The position numbers and the translations under genes were made by a program. Under the pieces are notes generated by a model. The model was not told the DNA's origin, did no database searches, and saw only the letters and a list, made by a program, of their open reading frames with translations. Shown here one piece after another: positions 1-11,289 of a DNA stretch of 40,000 nucleotides. The DNA comes from Neocallimastix lanati (nom. inval.) (Eukaryota; Neocallimastigomycota; Neocallimastigomycetes; Neocallimastigales; Neocallimastigaceae): NCBI GenBank assembly GCA_016946835.1, contig JACVTC010000097.1, forward strand, positions 1-40,000, given 5' to 3'. Positions within the stretch are counted from its first letter, which is position 1; each line of letters begins with the position of its first letter.

Positions 1-420
1 CCCCTAACCCCTAACCCCCTAACCCCCTAACCCTAACCCCTAACCCTAACCCCTAACCCTAACCCCTAACCCTAACCCTAACCCCTAACCCCTAACCCTA
101 ACCCTAACCCCTAACCCTAACCCTAACCCTAACCCCTAACCCTAACCCCTAACCCCTAACCCTACCTAACCCCTAACCCTAACCCTAACCCTAACCCCTA
201 ACCCTAACCCTAACCCCTAACCCTAACCCCTAACCCTAACCCTAACCCTAACCCCTAACCCTAACCCTAACCCCTAACCCTAACCCCCCTAACCCCTAAC
301 CCCTAACCCTAACCCCTAACCCTAACCCCTAACCCTAACCCTAACCCCTAACCCTAACCCCTAACCCTAACCCCTAACCCTAACCCTAACCCCTAACCCT
401 AACCCCTAACCCCTAACCCT
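1..420. repeat. Telomere, mixed CCCTAA / CCCCTAA units
   Basis: The left end is continuous C-rich telomere repeat: hexamers CCCTAA mixed irregularly with heptamers CCCCTAA, a few units with five or six C, and one damaged unit near 163. A C-rich strand reading 5' to 3' from the left edge is the orientation expected of a left chromosome end, whose 3' overhang would be TTAGGG/TTAGGGG. The mixed unit length suggests a telomerase that slips on its template or has a template allowing three or four G. About 66 units are present, so this is an end and not an internal island. Confidence 0.97.
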
Positions 421-493
421 TTTTCTCCTAATGTATAATCCAAAATACATTATGGTTTTTTCTCCTAATGTATAATCCAAAATACATTATGGT
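420..493. repeat. 37-bp direct duplication at the telomere junction
   Basis: Two identical 37-bp units (420-456 and 457-493) abut the last telomere unit. Each unit contains TAATGTAT and ATACATTA, a perfect 8-bp inverted repeat with a short loop, so each can fold as a hairpin. No coding content. Confidence 0.85.
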
Positions 494-1599
494 TTATTAT
501 TTAATTATTTTTTTTTTATTAAATAATTATATTTATTATAAATCTTTTTATATCATAACGGTAATTCATATTTATCTATTTATTAATTATTATATATATT
601 TTGCGGTACAAAAAAATTTATTTTTATTTTTTGTACTACATTATTTTTGATAACTCTAAATAATTATATTTTTTTTTATATTTTTATTTATTGTTATTAA
701 AAAATTTTTTATTGACTTTTTTTTATTTACACTTTTAAAATAATTATTAAAACTATTTTAAAAGAATAAAAACAAATAATGTTAAATAATTATTTTAAAA
801 GTGCACTTTTTAATTCATTTAATTTTTAATATTTTATTTTTTTTTCTCTTATATAAAATAATTTAATAATTTTTTAATAAATAATTTTTATAATAATTTT
901 TATTATTATTTTATTATTTATTATTAAAGAATTAAATTATTTTATATATAGTTTTTATTTAGTATAAAATATATTTTTTTTATTTATTTACATATTAGAT
1001 TTTTATTAATTATATAGTTTTATAATTTTTCCTTTCTTTATTTACCCTTTTAACTTTTACAATAGTTATCCTTTTATTTTACTTTTAATATAATTCTATA
1101 ATTTTTATTATAATTCTTCTTTTATATTTATATTTAAAAAATTTATATTAAAAATTTTTCTTGTGTTCCCTTTATATATAAATTATTATAAATTTTTCTT
1201 GTGTTCCCTTTATATATAAATTATTAAAAGATTTATTTTTTTTTAATCTTTTTATTTAATTATATATAAATAACATAAGAATAATTATTATTTTATTTTT
1301 TATTTTCTTTTATTCTTTTTTTATTTTATTTTTATTTTTATCTTTTATAAATTATCTTTTATAAATTATCTCTATATATATATATCTTATTTTATTATGT
1401 CTTCATAATAATTTAAATATTTATATAATACCTTTTATTTTTTTTCATTATAATAATTATATTTTTATAACCTTTATTATTCTTTCAACCTTACCTTTTT
1501 TTATTTATTTTATTTACTTTGGTTAATAATTACTTTACTTTATTTACCCTTTATTTTTTAATTATTAACTCTTATTTTATTATAGTTATTATCTTTAGA
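494..1599. other. Gene-free subtelomere with large inverted repeats
   Basis: No gene is supportable: reading frames are short and made of F, L, I, Y, N and K. Two strong inverted repeats stand out. One has 19-bp perfect arms at 730-748 and 785-803. The other has 18-bp perfect arms at 850-867 and 931-948, with further imperfect pairing inside. A 38-bp direct duplication containing TTGTGTTCCC lies at 1153-1227. Confidence 0.7.
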
Positions 1600-2830
1600 T
1601 AATAATTATAAACTTTTATCATTTTATATAATTTTATATAAATTTTTATCATTTTATATAATTTTATATAAACTTTTATCATTTTATATAATTTTATATT
1701 TTTATAATTATATACTTTTTATTATTATCTTATATAATTATTTCTTTTAATAATTATATATACTTCTTTTCTTTTCTTGTATAATTATTTACTTTAAGTA
1801 ATTATACATTTTTTATTATCTTATATAATTATTTCTTTTAATAATTATATACTTTTATTTTATTTTATTATATAATTATATATCTTTTATAATTATATAT
1901 TTTTTAATTTCTTATATAATTATTTTCTTTAAATAATTATATATACTTCTCTTTTTTCTTATATAATTATTTCTTTTAATAATTATATACTTTTTATTAT
2001 CTTATATAATTATATACCTTTTATAATTATATATTTTTATTATTTACTTATATAATTATTTATTTTAAATAATTATATACTTTCTTTATCATTATCTTAT
2101 ATAATTATTTGCTTAAAATAATTATATACTTTTTATTTACTTATATAATTATATATCTTTTATAATTATATACTTTTATTTACTTATATAATTATATATC
2201 TTTTATAATTATATACTTTTATTTACTTATATAATTATTTATTTTTAAATAATTATATATTTTTTCATTATCTTATATAATTATTTCTTTTAATAGTTAT
2301 ATACTTTTTACTTACTTATATAATTATATACTTTTTATAATTATATATTTTATTATTTATTTATATAATTATTTCTTTTAATAATTATATATTTTTATTA
2401 TTATATTATATACTTATATATCTTTTATAATTATATATTTTTTTTTTCACTAATATAATTATTTGCTTATAATAATTATATATTTTATTCACTTATATAA
2501 TTATTTGCTTATAATAATTATATATTTTATTATATTTTATTCACTTATATAATTATTTTCTTATAATTATATATTTTTATTATTATCTAATATAATTATT
2601 TATTTTAATAATTATATTTTTTATTTTTTATTTTATTATATAATTATATTTCATTTATAATTATATATTTTATTCATTTATATAATTATTTATTTTAATA
2701 ATTATATAATTATATATTTTTATTATTACTTTTTATAGTTATATACTTAGATTAATATCTTATATAATACTTAGATTATTATCATATATAATTATTTACT
2801 TATAATAATTATCTATTTTAGATATATTTA
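1600..2830. repeat. Array of short AT palindromes plus 30-bp triplication
   Basis: At 1610-1698 a 30-bp unit (AACTTTTATCATTTTATATA and the following AATTTTATAT) is repeated three times. From about 1725 onward there are roughly two dozen small imperfect palindromes of the form TATATAATTAT, a few bases, ATAATTATATA, joined by T-rich spacers such as CTTTTTATTAT. The centre varies (TTCTTTT, TTGCTTA, ATCTTTT) while the arms are kept, so hairpin potential repeats every 40-60 bp. The right half is part of module A. Confidence 0.75.
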
Positions 2831-3377
2831 CTTATAGATATTAATACTTAATAATAGTTATTTTAATATTTCCTTTTAGAGATAGTCAAGATATTGAAAT
2901 TCCTCATGGGATTTCAGTATACGAATTTTAAGTTAGTTAAATTTTCATAAATTTTCTCTTAGATATAGTTAATTAGAATATTTTCCTTTTTTAGATAATG
3001 GACATATTTAGTATATCCGTTTTACTTTTTAATCAAAATTTTAAATACTTTAATTTACTTTTGATCAAAACTTTAATAACTTTAAATTTATTTTTGATCA
3101 AAATTTTAATAACTTTAAATTTATATTTTTTATCAAACTTTAAATATTTTAATATTAAATAATTTTATTAGTTAGTTAAATCTTTATTAATTTTAACTTA
3201 GTAATAATATTTAATATTTCAAATTACTTATTAATTCTTATAATAGTTATATTTAGTAAATACTTTAAATAATTTTTATATTATTATATTTTATTCTTGT
3301 AATTATTATATTTATCAAATACATGTAATACTTTGTAAATCTTAAATAAATAAAAGAATTTAAAACCTAACCCTAAC
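2130..3377. repeat. Subtelomeric module A, distal copy
   Basis: This 1.25-kb stretch recurs almost base for base at 7151-8396, with constant offset 5,021 bp at both ends and only about ten substitutions and small indels seen by eye. It holds the palindrome array, then a more complex part: a 22-bp hairpin near 2896-2917 (TGAAATTCC, TCAT, GGGATTTCA, imperfect), and a tandem repeat around TTTTGATCAAAACTTTAATA between about 3030 and 3150. It ends in TTTAAAACC joined to internal telomere units. No coding frame. Confidence 0.9.
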
Positions 3378-3380
3378 CCC
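3366..3380. repeat. Internal telomere remnant 1
   Basis: CCTAACCCTAACCCC, same orientation as the chromosome end, immediately after the module A edge TTTAAAA. It marks a former chromosome end or recombination junction. Confidence 0.85.
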
Positions 3381-4790
3381 TATTATTTTTATTTTAAATT
3401 ATTTTATTTTAAAAATAAAATAAAAATAAAAATAAAAAAAAAATTAAAAAATGATGAGAGGAAGAGGGGGAAATTTTTTTTTTTTTTTTTTTTTCTATTT
3501 TAGAAAAATAAAAGAAATAAATATTTTTCTTTCTTTTTTTTTTTTTTTTTTTTTTATTAATTTTTTTATTATTTTTATTTTAAAATATTTTATTTTAAAA
3601 ATAAAATAATTTAAAATAAAAATAAAAAAAAAAAAAATTAAAAAAAGATGAAAGTAAGAGGGGATTTTTTTTTTCTATTTTAGAAAGATAAACGAAATAA
3701 TATTTTTCTTTTGTCTTTTTTTTTTTTTTATTTTTTTTTTATTTTTATTTTAAATTATTTTATTTTTAAAAAAAAAAAAATAAAATAAAAATAAAAAAAG
3801 AATTAAAAAATGATGAGAGGAAGAGGGGAATTTTTTTTTTTTTTTTTCTACTTTAGAAAAATAAAATAAAAATAAAAAAAAAATTAAAAAATGATGAAAG
3901 TAAGAGGGAATTTTTTTCTTTTTTTTTTTTTTTTTTTTTTTTTTTTCTATTTTAGAAAGATAAACGAAATAATTTTTTTCTTTTTTCTTTTTATTTTTTT
4001 TATTTTTTTTTTTCTATTTTTATTTTAAATTATTTTATTTTAAAAAGAAAATAAAATAAAAAAAAAAAAAAAGAGAGAATTAAAAAATGATGAGAGGAAG
4101 AGGGGAAATTTTTTTCTTTTTTTTTTCTTTTTTTTTTTTTTCTTCTTTAGAAAGATAAAAGAAATAAATATTTTTCTTTCTTTCTTTTTTTTTTTTTTAT
4201 TAATTTTTTTTTATTATTTTTATTTTAAATAATAAAAAAAAAATAAAATAAAATGAAATAAAATTAAAAGATGTTGAGAAGAAAGGGGAATTTTTTTTTC
4301 TATTTTAGAAAGATAAAAAGAAATAATTATTTTTCTTTCTTTTTTATTTAAAATTATTTTTTTATATTATTTTTTTTAAAGAATAAAATAAAATAAAACT
4401 AAAAAAAAAAGTGATGAAAAGGAGGAGAAGAATTTTTTTTTTCTTTTTTTAATTGTAAAAGGCTAAAATTTATAAAATTAAAAACAATATTATATATATA
4501 TTTTTTAATTTAAAAAAAATAAGAAAGAAAGAAAAAAATAAAAAATAAAAAAAAAAAAAAAAAAAATACAAGAATATAAGAATATAAGAATATAAGAATT
4601 TTTTTGTTACGCTTTTTTTACTTAGTAAAAGGCTAAATTTTAGAAAGATAGAAACAATAATATTTTTTATTATGGTTTTTTCTTTCTTTCATTTTTATTA
4701 AAAAAAAAAAAATTAAATAAAATAAAAAATAATTAAAAAGTTATTTATTTAAAAAAAGGTCATGAAATGAATATATCTATCTTTTTTTTT
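3381..4790. repeat. Degenerate purine/pyrimidine tandem array (module B, first part)
   Basis: About seven units of roughly 130-250 bp. Each contains a T-run, TATTTTAGAAAGATAAA-like sequence, TTTTTATTTTAAATTATTTT, an A-run, then a purine block such as ATGATGAGAGGAAGAGGGG (about 3452, 3645, 3811, 3893, 4088, 4269, 4413) followed by another T-run. The end of the array switches to AAGGCTAAA-containing units (about 4457 and 4627), and a GAATATAA repeat lies at 4570-4600. No gene. Confidence 0.7.
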
Positions 4791-5301
4791 ATTAAAGACC
4801 TTATAATTTTGAACGTCTTAAATTTATTTTAAAATAATTTTACTTTAAAATATGGATAACCCATTTTTTATTTTTAAAAAATAGTTATTAAAAAAAAAAA
4901 AAAAAAAATAAAAAAATAATTAAAAATTATAAATTAAAGAATCATAAATAATAATAAACATTTATTAAAATTATAAATAATAAAATAAATTATATAATAG
5001 ATAATAAATATAATATCTAAATAATACCAAAATATCAATATATATAACTAATAATAAAATTTATACAAAATTTTCATTTTAATATGATAATTTTAATATT
5101 TATATTAATATATATTGATTGGATTAATGTTTAATTTATAAATAACAAATAGTATTTTTTTAATGCTATTTTCATTGTATTACAACTATAATTTATTAAT
5201 ATTTAATTATGAAATTTAATTAATTATTAATTTTTAAATAACTATATTAAAATATTTTATTTATTAGTTTTTGTTTAATATTTAAATTATTATTATTTAA
5301 A

Positions 5302-5345
<44 letters not shown>

Positions 5346-5373
5346 ATTAGATTTTTATTACTATATAACCAAA

Positions 5374-5411
<38 letters not shown>

Positions 5412-5428
5412 AAAGAAGCAAAGCAAAA

Positions 5429-5459
<31 letters not shown>

Positions 5460-6029
5460 TATTATTTTTTTTTTAAATTTATAAAATATGAAAAACTTAT
5501 ATAAAATTAATTACTTTTAATTCAGTTTTAAATTTTAAAAAATAATTTTAATTTAGTTTTACGAAATTATTTGAAATTATTAATTAAAAATTTATATTAT
5601 ATAAAATAAAAGCGTTTGTTCTATTGTTTATTGTCATTATTTATTTATTTTTAAATATTGTTTAAAATAATAGTTTTATAATTATATTGTTTTTATATTT
5701 GCATCATCCCTTTGATAAAACAAAATAATAAATAAATTATTTTAAAAACAAATAAATTTTTATGAATCCGTTTTTTTATTTTATTTTATTTTATTAATAT
5801 AAATAAATTATTTTAAATAAAAGAATAAATCCCTTTGTATTAAAATGTAAATTAAAAGTGGACCTATAATATTTTGTTTTATTTTATAATATTTTGTTTT
5901 ATTTTTTTAATAATAAAGAAATTTAGAGTATAAATATCTTTTGTTTTTTTTTAAAATATTTTTTCCGTATTAATGAGTATTCGTTTGCAATATTCATTAT
6001 ATCAAAATAAAATAAAATATATTTAAATA
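4791..6029. other. Gene-free low-complexity stretch
   Basis: A/T-only sequence with long homopolymers (T-run near 5306-5344, A-run near 5370-5392) and an AT dinucleotide tract near 5438-5462. A short direct duplication around ATAATATTTTGTTTTATTTT lies at about 5866-5905. I see no coding frame, RNA gene or conserved motif. Confidence 0.6.
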
Positions 6030-6470
6030 ATTCGCCCAGAATTCAGGTTTTTTAACCTGTTTTCTGGAATGTCTTTAAACTCTTCCAGTTGACACTTTTG
6101 TTAGCTGGACTCTTTTTGATTTAAACTCCGGTTCTCACTTTTGATTACTGGAATGTAATCTCTCCGGTTTCCTTTTGGAATGATTTTTTGGTTCCTTTTG
6201 GTTTTCAGGATTTCTGTTGTCTTGCTGAACTCTCCGGTTTACTCTTTGTTGGTTTGCTGGATTCTCTTTCGGTTATTCTTCTGGTTACTTGATTGGTTGT
6301 TGGATTCTCGTTTGCTTATTCTCCAGGGTACTCCTTTGATTCAGAGTTCTTGTCTTTTAGTTCTCTTGTCTATTCTTTGGGTTATTCTGGATTCTTTGGA
6401 TCCCTTTTTTTGGTTCTCGGTTCTCCGACCTTACCTTCTTGGGATGTATTTTCTTTATTCTCTATGATTG
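6030..6470. other. GC-richer, T/G/C-skewed patch in the subtelomere
   Basis: A sharply bounded block with far more G and C than its flanks. The top strand is rich in T, C and G and poor in A. Motifs recur loosely: CTCCGGTT (about 6126, 6160, 6231), GGATTCT, TTGGTT, TTCTGG. Two overlapping plus-strand frames (6180-6467 and 6293-6499) are open only because the strand lacks A; one reads as hydrophobic W/L/F, the other as S/Y/G, and neither resembles a family I know. It may be a degenerate tandem repeat or a subtelomeric transcript region. Confidence 0.5.
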
Positions 6471-6474
6471 TTAT

Positions 6475-7136
6475 AATAATTAACAATACTTTTAATTAAT
6501 TATTATTTATTTAATAATTAATTATTTTATTATTATAATAATCTATTTAATAAACTTATGTATAATTGTTATTATTTATATAATAACAATATTTTTTAAT
6601 CAAAATTGTTTGATTATTATTTCTCATAATAATAATCTTCTATAAAATCATGTATTAATTATTATTATTTTCATAATAATAATAATTTTCTATTTTAAAA
6701 TGTATTATTTATTAACTCATGTATTAATTATTATTTCTCATAATAATTATAAACTCATGTATTAATTATTATTTTTATAATAATATTAATTCTTAAAGAT
6801 TGTATTAATTATTATTTTACAATAATAATTACTTAATATTTAAAGTTATTATTCGCTTGCTATAATTATTATTATTTTCTTAATAATAATTCTCTAGAAT
6901 AGTATAGAATTCTTTGTTACAAATAGAATAGTTTAAAAATCTTAGAATAGATTTTAATATCTAAAATAAAAATCTTATTTTCTATTATTATTTGTTTAAA
7001 ATAATAATAGTCGCTAGAATAGTTTAATAATTAAACTTCTTGAAAATCAATAATGATTTTTCTTAAATTATATATACATTAATAATGTATTAACTATTTT
7101 GATTAATTTTATTAAATAAAATTATAACGTTTAAAA
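6475..7136. repeat. AATAATAAT hairpin series (end of module B)
   Basis: Seven or more inverted repeats of the form ATTATTATT, 3-6 bases, AATAATAAT occur at spacings of 50-90 bp (for example near 6658, 6722, 6764, 6810, 6868, 6985). The block ends in TTTAAAACC directly before internal telomere units, the same edge as module A. Confidence 0.6.
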
Positions 7137-7149
7137 CCTAACCCTAACC
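7137..7149. repeat. Internal telomere remnant 2
   Basis: CCTAACCCTAACC in chromosome-end orientation, joining the TTTAAAA edge of module B to the interior of the palindrome array that begins module A'. Confidence 0.85.
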
Positions 7150-7150
7150 A

Positions 7151-8396
7151 CTTTTTATTTACTTATATAATTATATATCTTTTATAATTATATACTTTTA
7201 TTTACTTATATAATTATATATCTTTTATAATTATATACTTTTATTTACTTATATAATTATTTATTTTTAAATAATTATATATTTTTTCATTATCTTATAT
7301 AATTATTTCTTTTAATAGTTATATACTTTTTACTTACTTATATAATTATATACTTTTTATAATTATATATTTTATTATTTATTTATATAATTATTTCTTT
7401 TAATAATTATATATTTTTATTATTATATTATATACTTATATATCTTTTATAATTATATATTTTTTTTTCACTAATATAATTATTTGCTTATAATAATTAT
7501 ATATTTTATTCACTTATATAATTATTTGCTTATAATAATTATATATTTTATTATATTTTATTCACTTATATAATTATTTTCTTATAATTATATATTTTTA
7601 TTATTATCTAATATAATTATTTATTTTAATAATTATATTTTTTATTTTTTATTTTATTATATAATTATATTTCTTTTATAATTATATATTTTATTCATTT
7701 ATATAATTATTTATTTTAATAATTATATAATTATATATTTTTATTATTACTTTTTATAGTTATATACTTAGATTAATATCTTATATAATACTTAGATTAT
7801 TATCATATATAATTATTTACTTATAATAATTATCTATTTTAGATATATTTACTTATAGATATTAATACTTAATAATAGTTATTTTAATATTTCCTTTTAG
7901 AGGTAGTCAAGATATTGAAATTCCTCATGGGATTTCAGTATATGAATTTTAAGTTAGTTAAATTTTCATAAATTTTCTCTTAGATATAGTTAATTAGAAT
8001 ATTTTCCTTTTTTAGATAATGGACATATTTAGTATGTCAGTTTTACTTTTTAATCAAAACTTTAAATACTTTAATTTACTTTTGATCAAAACTTTAATAA
8101 CTTTAAATTTATTTTTGATCAAAATTTTAATAACTTTAAATTTATATTTTTTATCAAACTTTAAATATTTTAATATTAAATAATTGTATTAGTTAGTTAA
8201 ATCTTTATTAATTTTAACTTAGTAATAATATTTAATATTTCAAATTACTTATTAATTCTTATAATAGTTATACTTAGTAAATACTTTAAATAATTTTTAT
8301 ATTATTATATTTTATTCTTGTAATTATTATATTTATCAAATACATGTAATACTTTGTAAATCTTAAATAAATAAAAGAATTTAAAACCTAACCCCC
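7151..8396. repeat. Subtelomeric module A', proximal copy
   Basis: Near-identical copy of 2130-3377. Visible differences include AGGTAGTC for AGATAGTC, TATATGAATT for TATACGAATT, ATGTCAG for ATATCCG, and AATTGTATTAG for AATTTTATTAG. It starts abruptly in the middle of the palindrome array, so the distal 500 bp of the array in copy 1 are absent here. It ends in TTTAAAACC and telomere units. Confidence 0.9.
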
Positions 8397-8399
8397 TAA
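8387..8399. repeat. Internal telomere remnant 3
   Basis: CCTAACCCCCTAA, same orientation as the end; the boundary between modular subtelomere and the ankyrin-gene region. Confidence 0.8.
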
Positions 8400-8594
8400 G
8401 AAAAAGAAAAACAGATATAAAGAAATTGTAATGTCCATAAACAATTTAGACTTTAATGATATTAATTCCAAAAATAAAAAAATAGCCAATCCAATTATTA
8501 AAAAAAAAAAAAAAAAAAAAAAAAGAGGAAAAATTTAAAAAAAAATTTTTAAGTCCATAATCAATTAGGATTATGGATTTAATAATACTAATTC

Positions 8595-8649
<55 letters not shown>

Positions 8650-8973
8650 AAAAAAAAAAAATTGAGAATCAAATTAATAGTTTAAATAATATAAAAAGAA
8701 GATCATAGGATATTTTAATAAAATAAATAAAAAAAAAATTCATATATAAACCAATAATTTTTTTTTCTTTTTTTTTTTTTTTTTTAAATATTTAAATTTT
8801 ATAAAATAAAAATATATAAATTTCGTAAATCGTAAAACTTTTTATATTTTTTTTTTTTATTTTATTTTAAAATAATTATAATAAATAAATATACATAAAA
8901 TATATAAAACATTTAAAGTATATTTTAATTTTTTTTCATATTTAATATTTAATTTATTATAAAAAAAAATAAA
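8400..8973 (+). promoter_or_regulatory. Upstream block of ankyrin copy 1, partly duplicated
   Basis: Contains two degenerate versions of the block found before the other ankyrin copies: GTCCATAAACAATTTAGACT with AATTCCAAAAA and two adjacent CCAAT boxes (8486-8495), then GTCCATAATCAATT with AATTCCAAAAA, followed by a poly(A) run of about 50 (8597-8647) and AATCAAATTAATAGTTT at 8667. The inferred role is promoter, based on position, CCAAT boxes and repetition upstream of paralogues. Confidence 0.45.
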
Positions 8974-10260
8974 ATGTACTCATCACAATATAAAAAAAAA
9001 TAATAATAATTCAAAAGAATCAAATAATAATAGCTTTAAAATTGAATTATTTATAAAAGATATAGATAATGGAAATTTAGAAATATTGAAAACTTAACAA
9101 TAAATAATATCAATAAAAATCATTCAAAAAAAAAAAAATAGATATCCATTTGGAGATTTATTAAAATGGCTTTCTTACTCTTAATCGATTAAATTTCATA
9201 ATAGAAAATTGTAGCGATATTCTATGCATATCTTCTTCATTACTAAAAGAATTAATAAAATATAATGAAACTCAATTATTAAGAATTATTTTTGATAACT
9301 CTAAATTTTATGATAATGAATTCATTAAAATGTTACTTTATCAATATAAAAATAAAAGGTCAACTTCTGTCACTAAACTAAATGGAATAATGTCATAATA
9401 TTCAAAATATATAATTTCAACAGATTATTCTACAGAAAATTTTCAAGATTATTTTTGTAAGTGTATGCAAATATGGAAAAGAAAATATAATTAAAGAGTT
9501 AATTGAACATGGAGCTGATATAAATTAAAAAAAAAAAAGTAGGTTTGGAGATAACACCATTATGTTGTGTATACAGAATAGGAAATGAAAAAATAGCAAA
9601 AATATTTAATTGAGAATGGAGCTGATGTAAATAAAGAAGGATAATTATAATGATACATCATTATGTCATGCATGCACAATAGGAAATGAAAAAAATAGCA
9701 AAAAAATATTTAATTGAATATGGTGCCAATACAAAAATAACAGAATAGGAAGGGTTATTCACCTTTGTTTATGGCATGCCTTTGTGGAAATGAAAATTTA
9801 GTAAAAAAATATTTAATTAAATTAGGAAGCAGATTTAAATAAAATAAATAAAAATAAGGAAACCCCTTTATTTATGGCAGGTAAAAGTAGAAATGAAAAT
9901 CTAGTAAAATATTTAATTGAAGAAGGAGCAGCTATAGTAATAAAAAATACACATGGTGAAACAGCTCTACTTATTGCATGCAGGGATAGAAATGAAAAAA
10001 AAGGTAAAATATTAAATTGAACAAGGAACAGATATATATGAAGTAATTGATGTAATTAATTCTTCTGAAAAGGAATTACCATTTTTTTTTGGAAATAGGA
10101 AAACATGGACTTTCAGGAAAGAAGGAAGAAGTAATAAATTATTTAGTTGAACTTAAAGTTAATATAAATTTAGAAAAAAAAAATATAAAGGAACCTATAA
10201 GAAAGAAAAAAATAATAAATTATTTAGATGAAATATTTAAGATTATATAAATATTATAAA
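8974..10260 (+). pseudogene. Ankyrin-repeat protein gene, copy 1 (heavily decayed)
   Basis: Closest to the telomere of four head-to-tail paralogues. The ATG at 8974 begins MYSSQYKK and hits a stop inside the first A-run. Homology to copy 2 then continues through many frame changes: the N-terminal region (NFKIELF-like, then LRIIFDNSKFYDNEFIKM in 9280-9330) and about six ankyrin repeats with the signature GNENLVKYLIE-GAD, visible at about 9440-10030. The conserved post-ankyrin tail follows (KVIDVIN-like, near 10040) and a lysine-rich end. At least ten frameshifts or stops are visible, several in A-runs, so it cannot encode a protein as read. Tail sequence after 10150 extends past that of copy 2. 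Confidence 0.85.
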
Positions 10261-11007
10261 AGAAAAAAATGAATTTAAAGAATAATATGAATATGGATGA
10301 AATTGATTTTTTTTTTTTTTTTTTTTAAGATAATAAATGATAATATAGATATAAATGATATTATATAAAAATTATAGGGGGAAAAAAACTGTATAAAATA
10401 TATATAAATATTTTTTACAGTCTTTAAAAATATAAAACAAACAAGCAAGCTAATAAAATAAAAATAATAAATATTAAAAAAAGATTATAATAATAATTAC
10501 TATATTAATAATACTCTTCTTAATATATTATAATAATAATAATATAGTATTAAATAATATAACAGAGATTAGATTAATAATAGTATTAATACATTAAAAT
10601 AAAAATAATAAGTATTAAATAATATAACAGAGATTAATTTAAAATAAAATAAAAAAAAAAAAAAAAAAAAATTTAAAAATTATATAATAATGAATAATTT
10701 AAGAAAGATTTTAATAATAGAAACATTGAAATATTATACAATTTAATAAATAATATTTATAAAAATAAATTAGAAAGAAAAAAAATAGTATAGTTTTTAT
10801 GAATATTTATAAAAAAAAAAGAAAAAAAGGCTTTATTATATAATTTAAACAAATCATTATATTTCTATTTCTATTTTTATTTTTATTTTTATTTCCATTT
10901 TTATTTCCATTTTTATTTCTATTTTTATTTAATAATAATAATAATTAAATAAAATAAAAAATATAAATCCTCTGTCCTTCAATAATGTTGACTTAAATTA
11001 TACTCTA

Positions 11008-11038
<31 letters not shown>

Positions 11039-11289
11039 TAATTAAATTAATAGTTTGTTAATTCCAAAAAAAAAAAGGATCTAATCAAATTAATAGTTTC
11101 TATTGGAATATTTGCTTTATTGCTTGAACATTTGGAATTAAAAATAAAATTAAAATTTTTTTTTTTTTTTTCATTTTATTTTAAAATAATTATGTTAAAT
11201 AAATATATATAAAATATATATTTATTAAAAAAATTTAAAATAATTTTATATTTGTATTTAATATTTATTATTTAATTTAATAAAAATAA
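10261..11289. other. Intergenic, with upstream block of ankyrin copy 2
   Basis: AT-rich spacer containing a 58-bp duplication around ATTAAATAATATAACAGAGA (about 10549 and 10613). A C-containing pyrimidine tract (TTTATTTCTATTTTTATT units, 10860-10935) recurs before the other ankyrin copies, and the repeated upstream block follows at 10975-11130. No gene. Confidence 0.5.
11077..11110 (+). promoter_or_regulatory. Facing CCAAT-type pair before ankyrin copy 2
   Basis: GGATCTAATCAAATTAATAG followed by TTTCTATTGGAATA. The reverse CCAAT box (ATTGG, 11102) is intact; the forward one is CTAAT here (11081). The same arrangement with both boxes intact occurs at 13685/13706 and 22544/22564. It lies about 185 bp upstream of the ATG at 11290. 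CCAAT boxes are bound by the HAP/NF-Y complex in fungi; its use here is inferred. Confidence 0.45.

Noticed and set aside
468-650. 60-codon plus-strand frame next to the telomere
   Set aside because: Only F, L, I, Y, N and K from AT-rich sequence; begins inside the duplicated hairpin unit; no domain and no codon bias.
6180-6499. Two overlapping plus-strand frames in the GC-richer block
   Set aside because: They exist because the strand is poor in A and so lacks stops; the translations are low-complexity and unrelated to any family.
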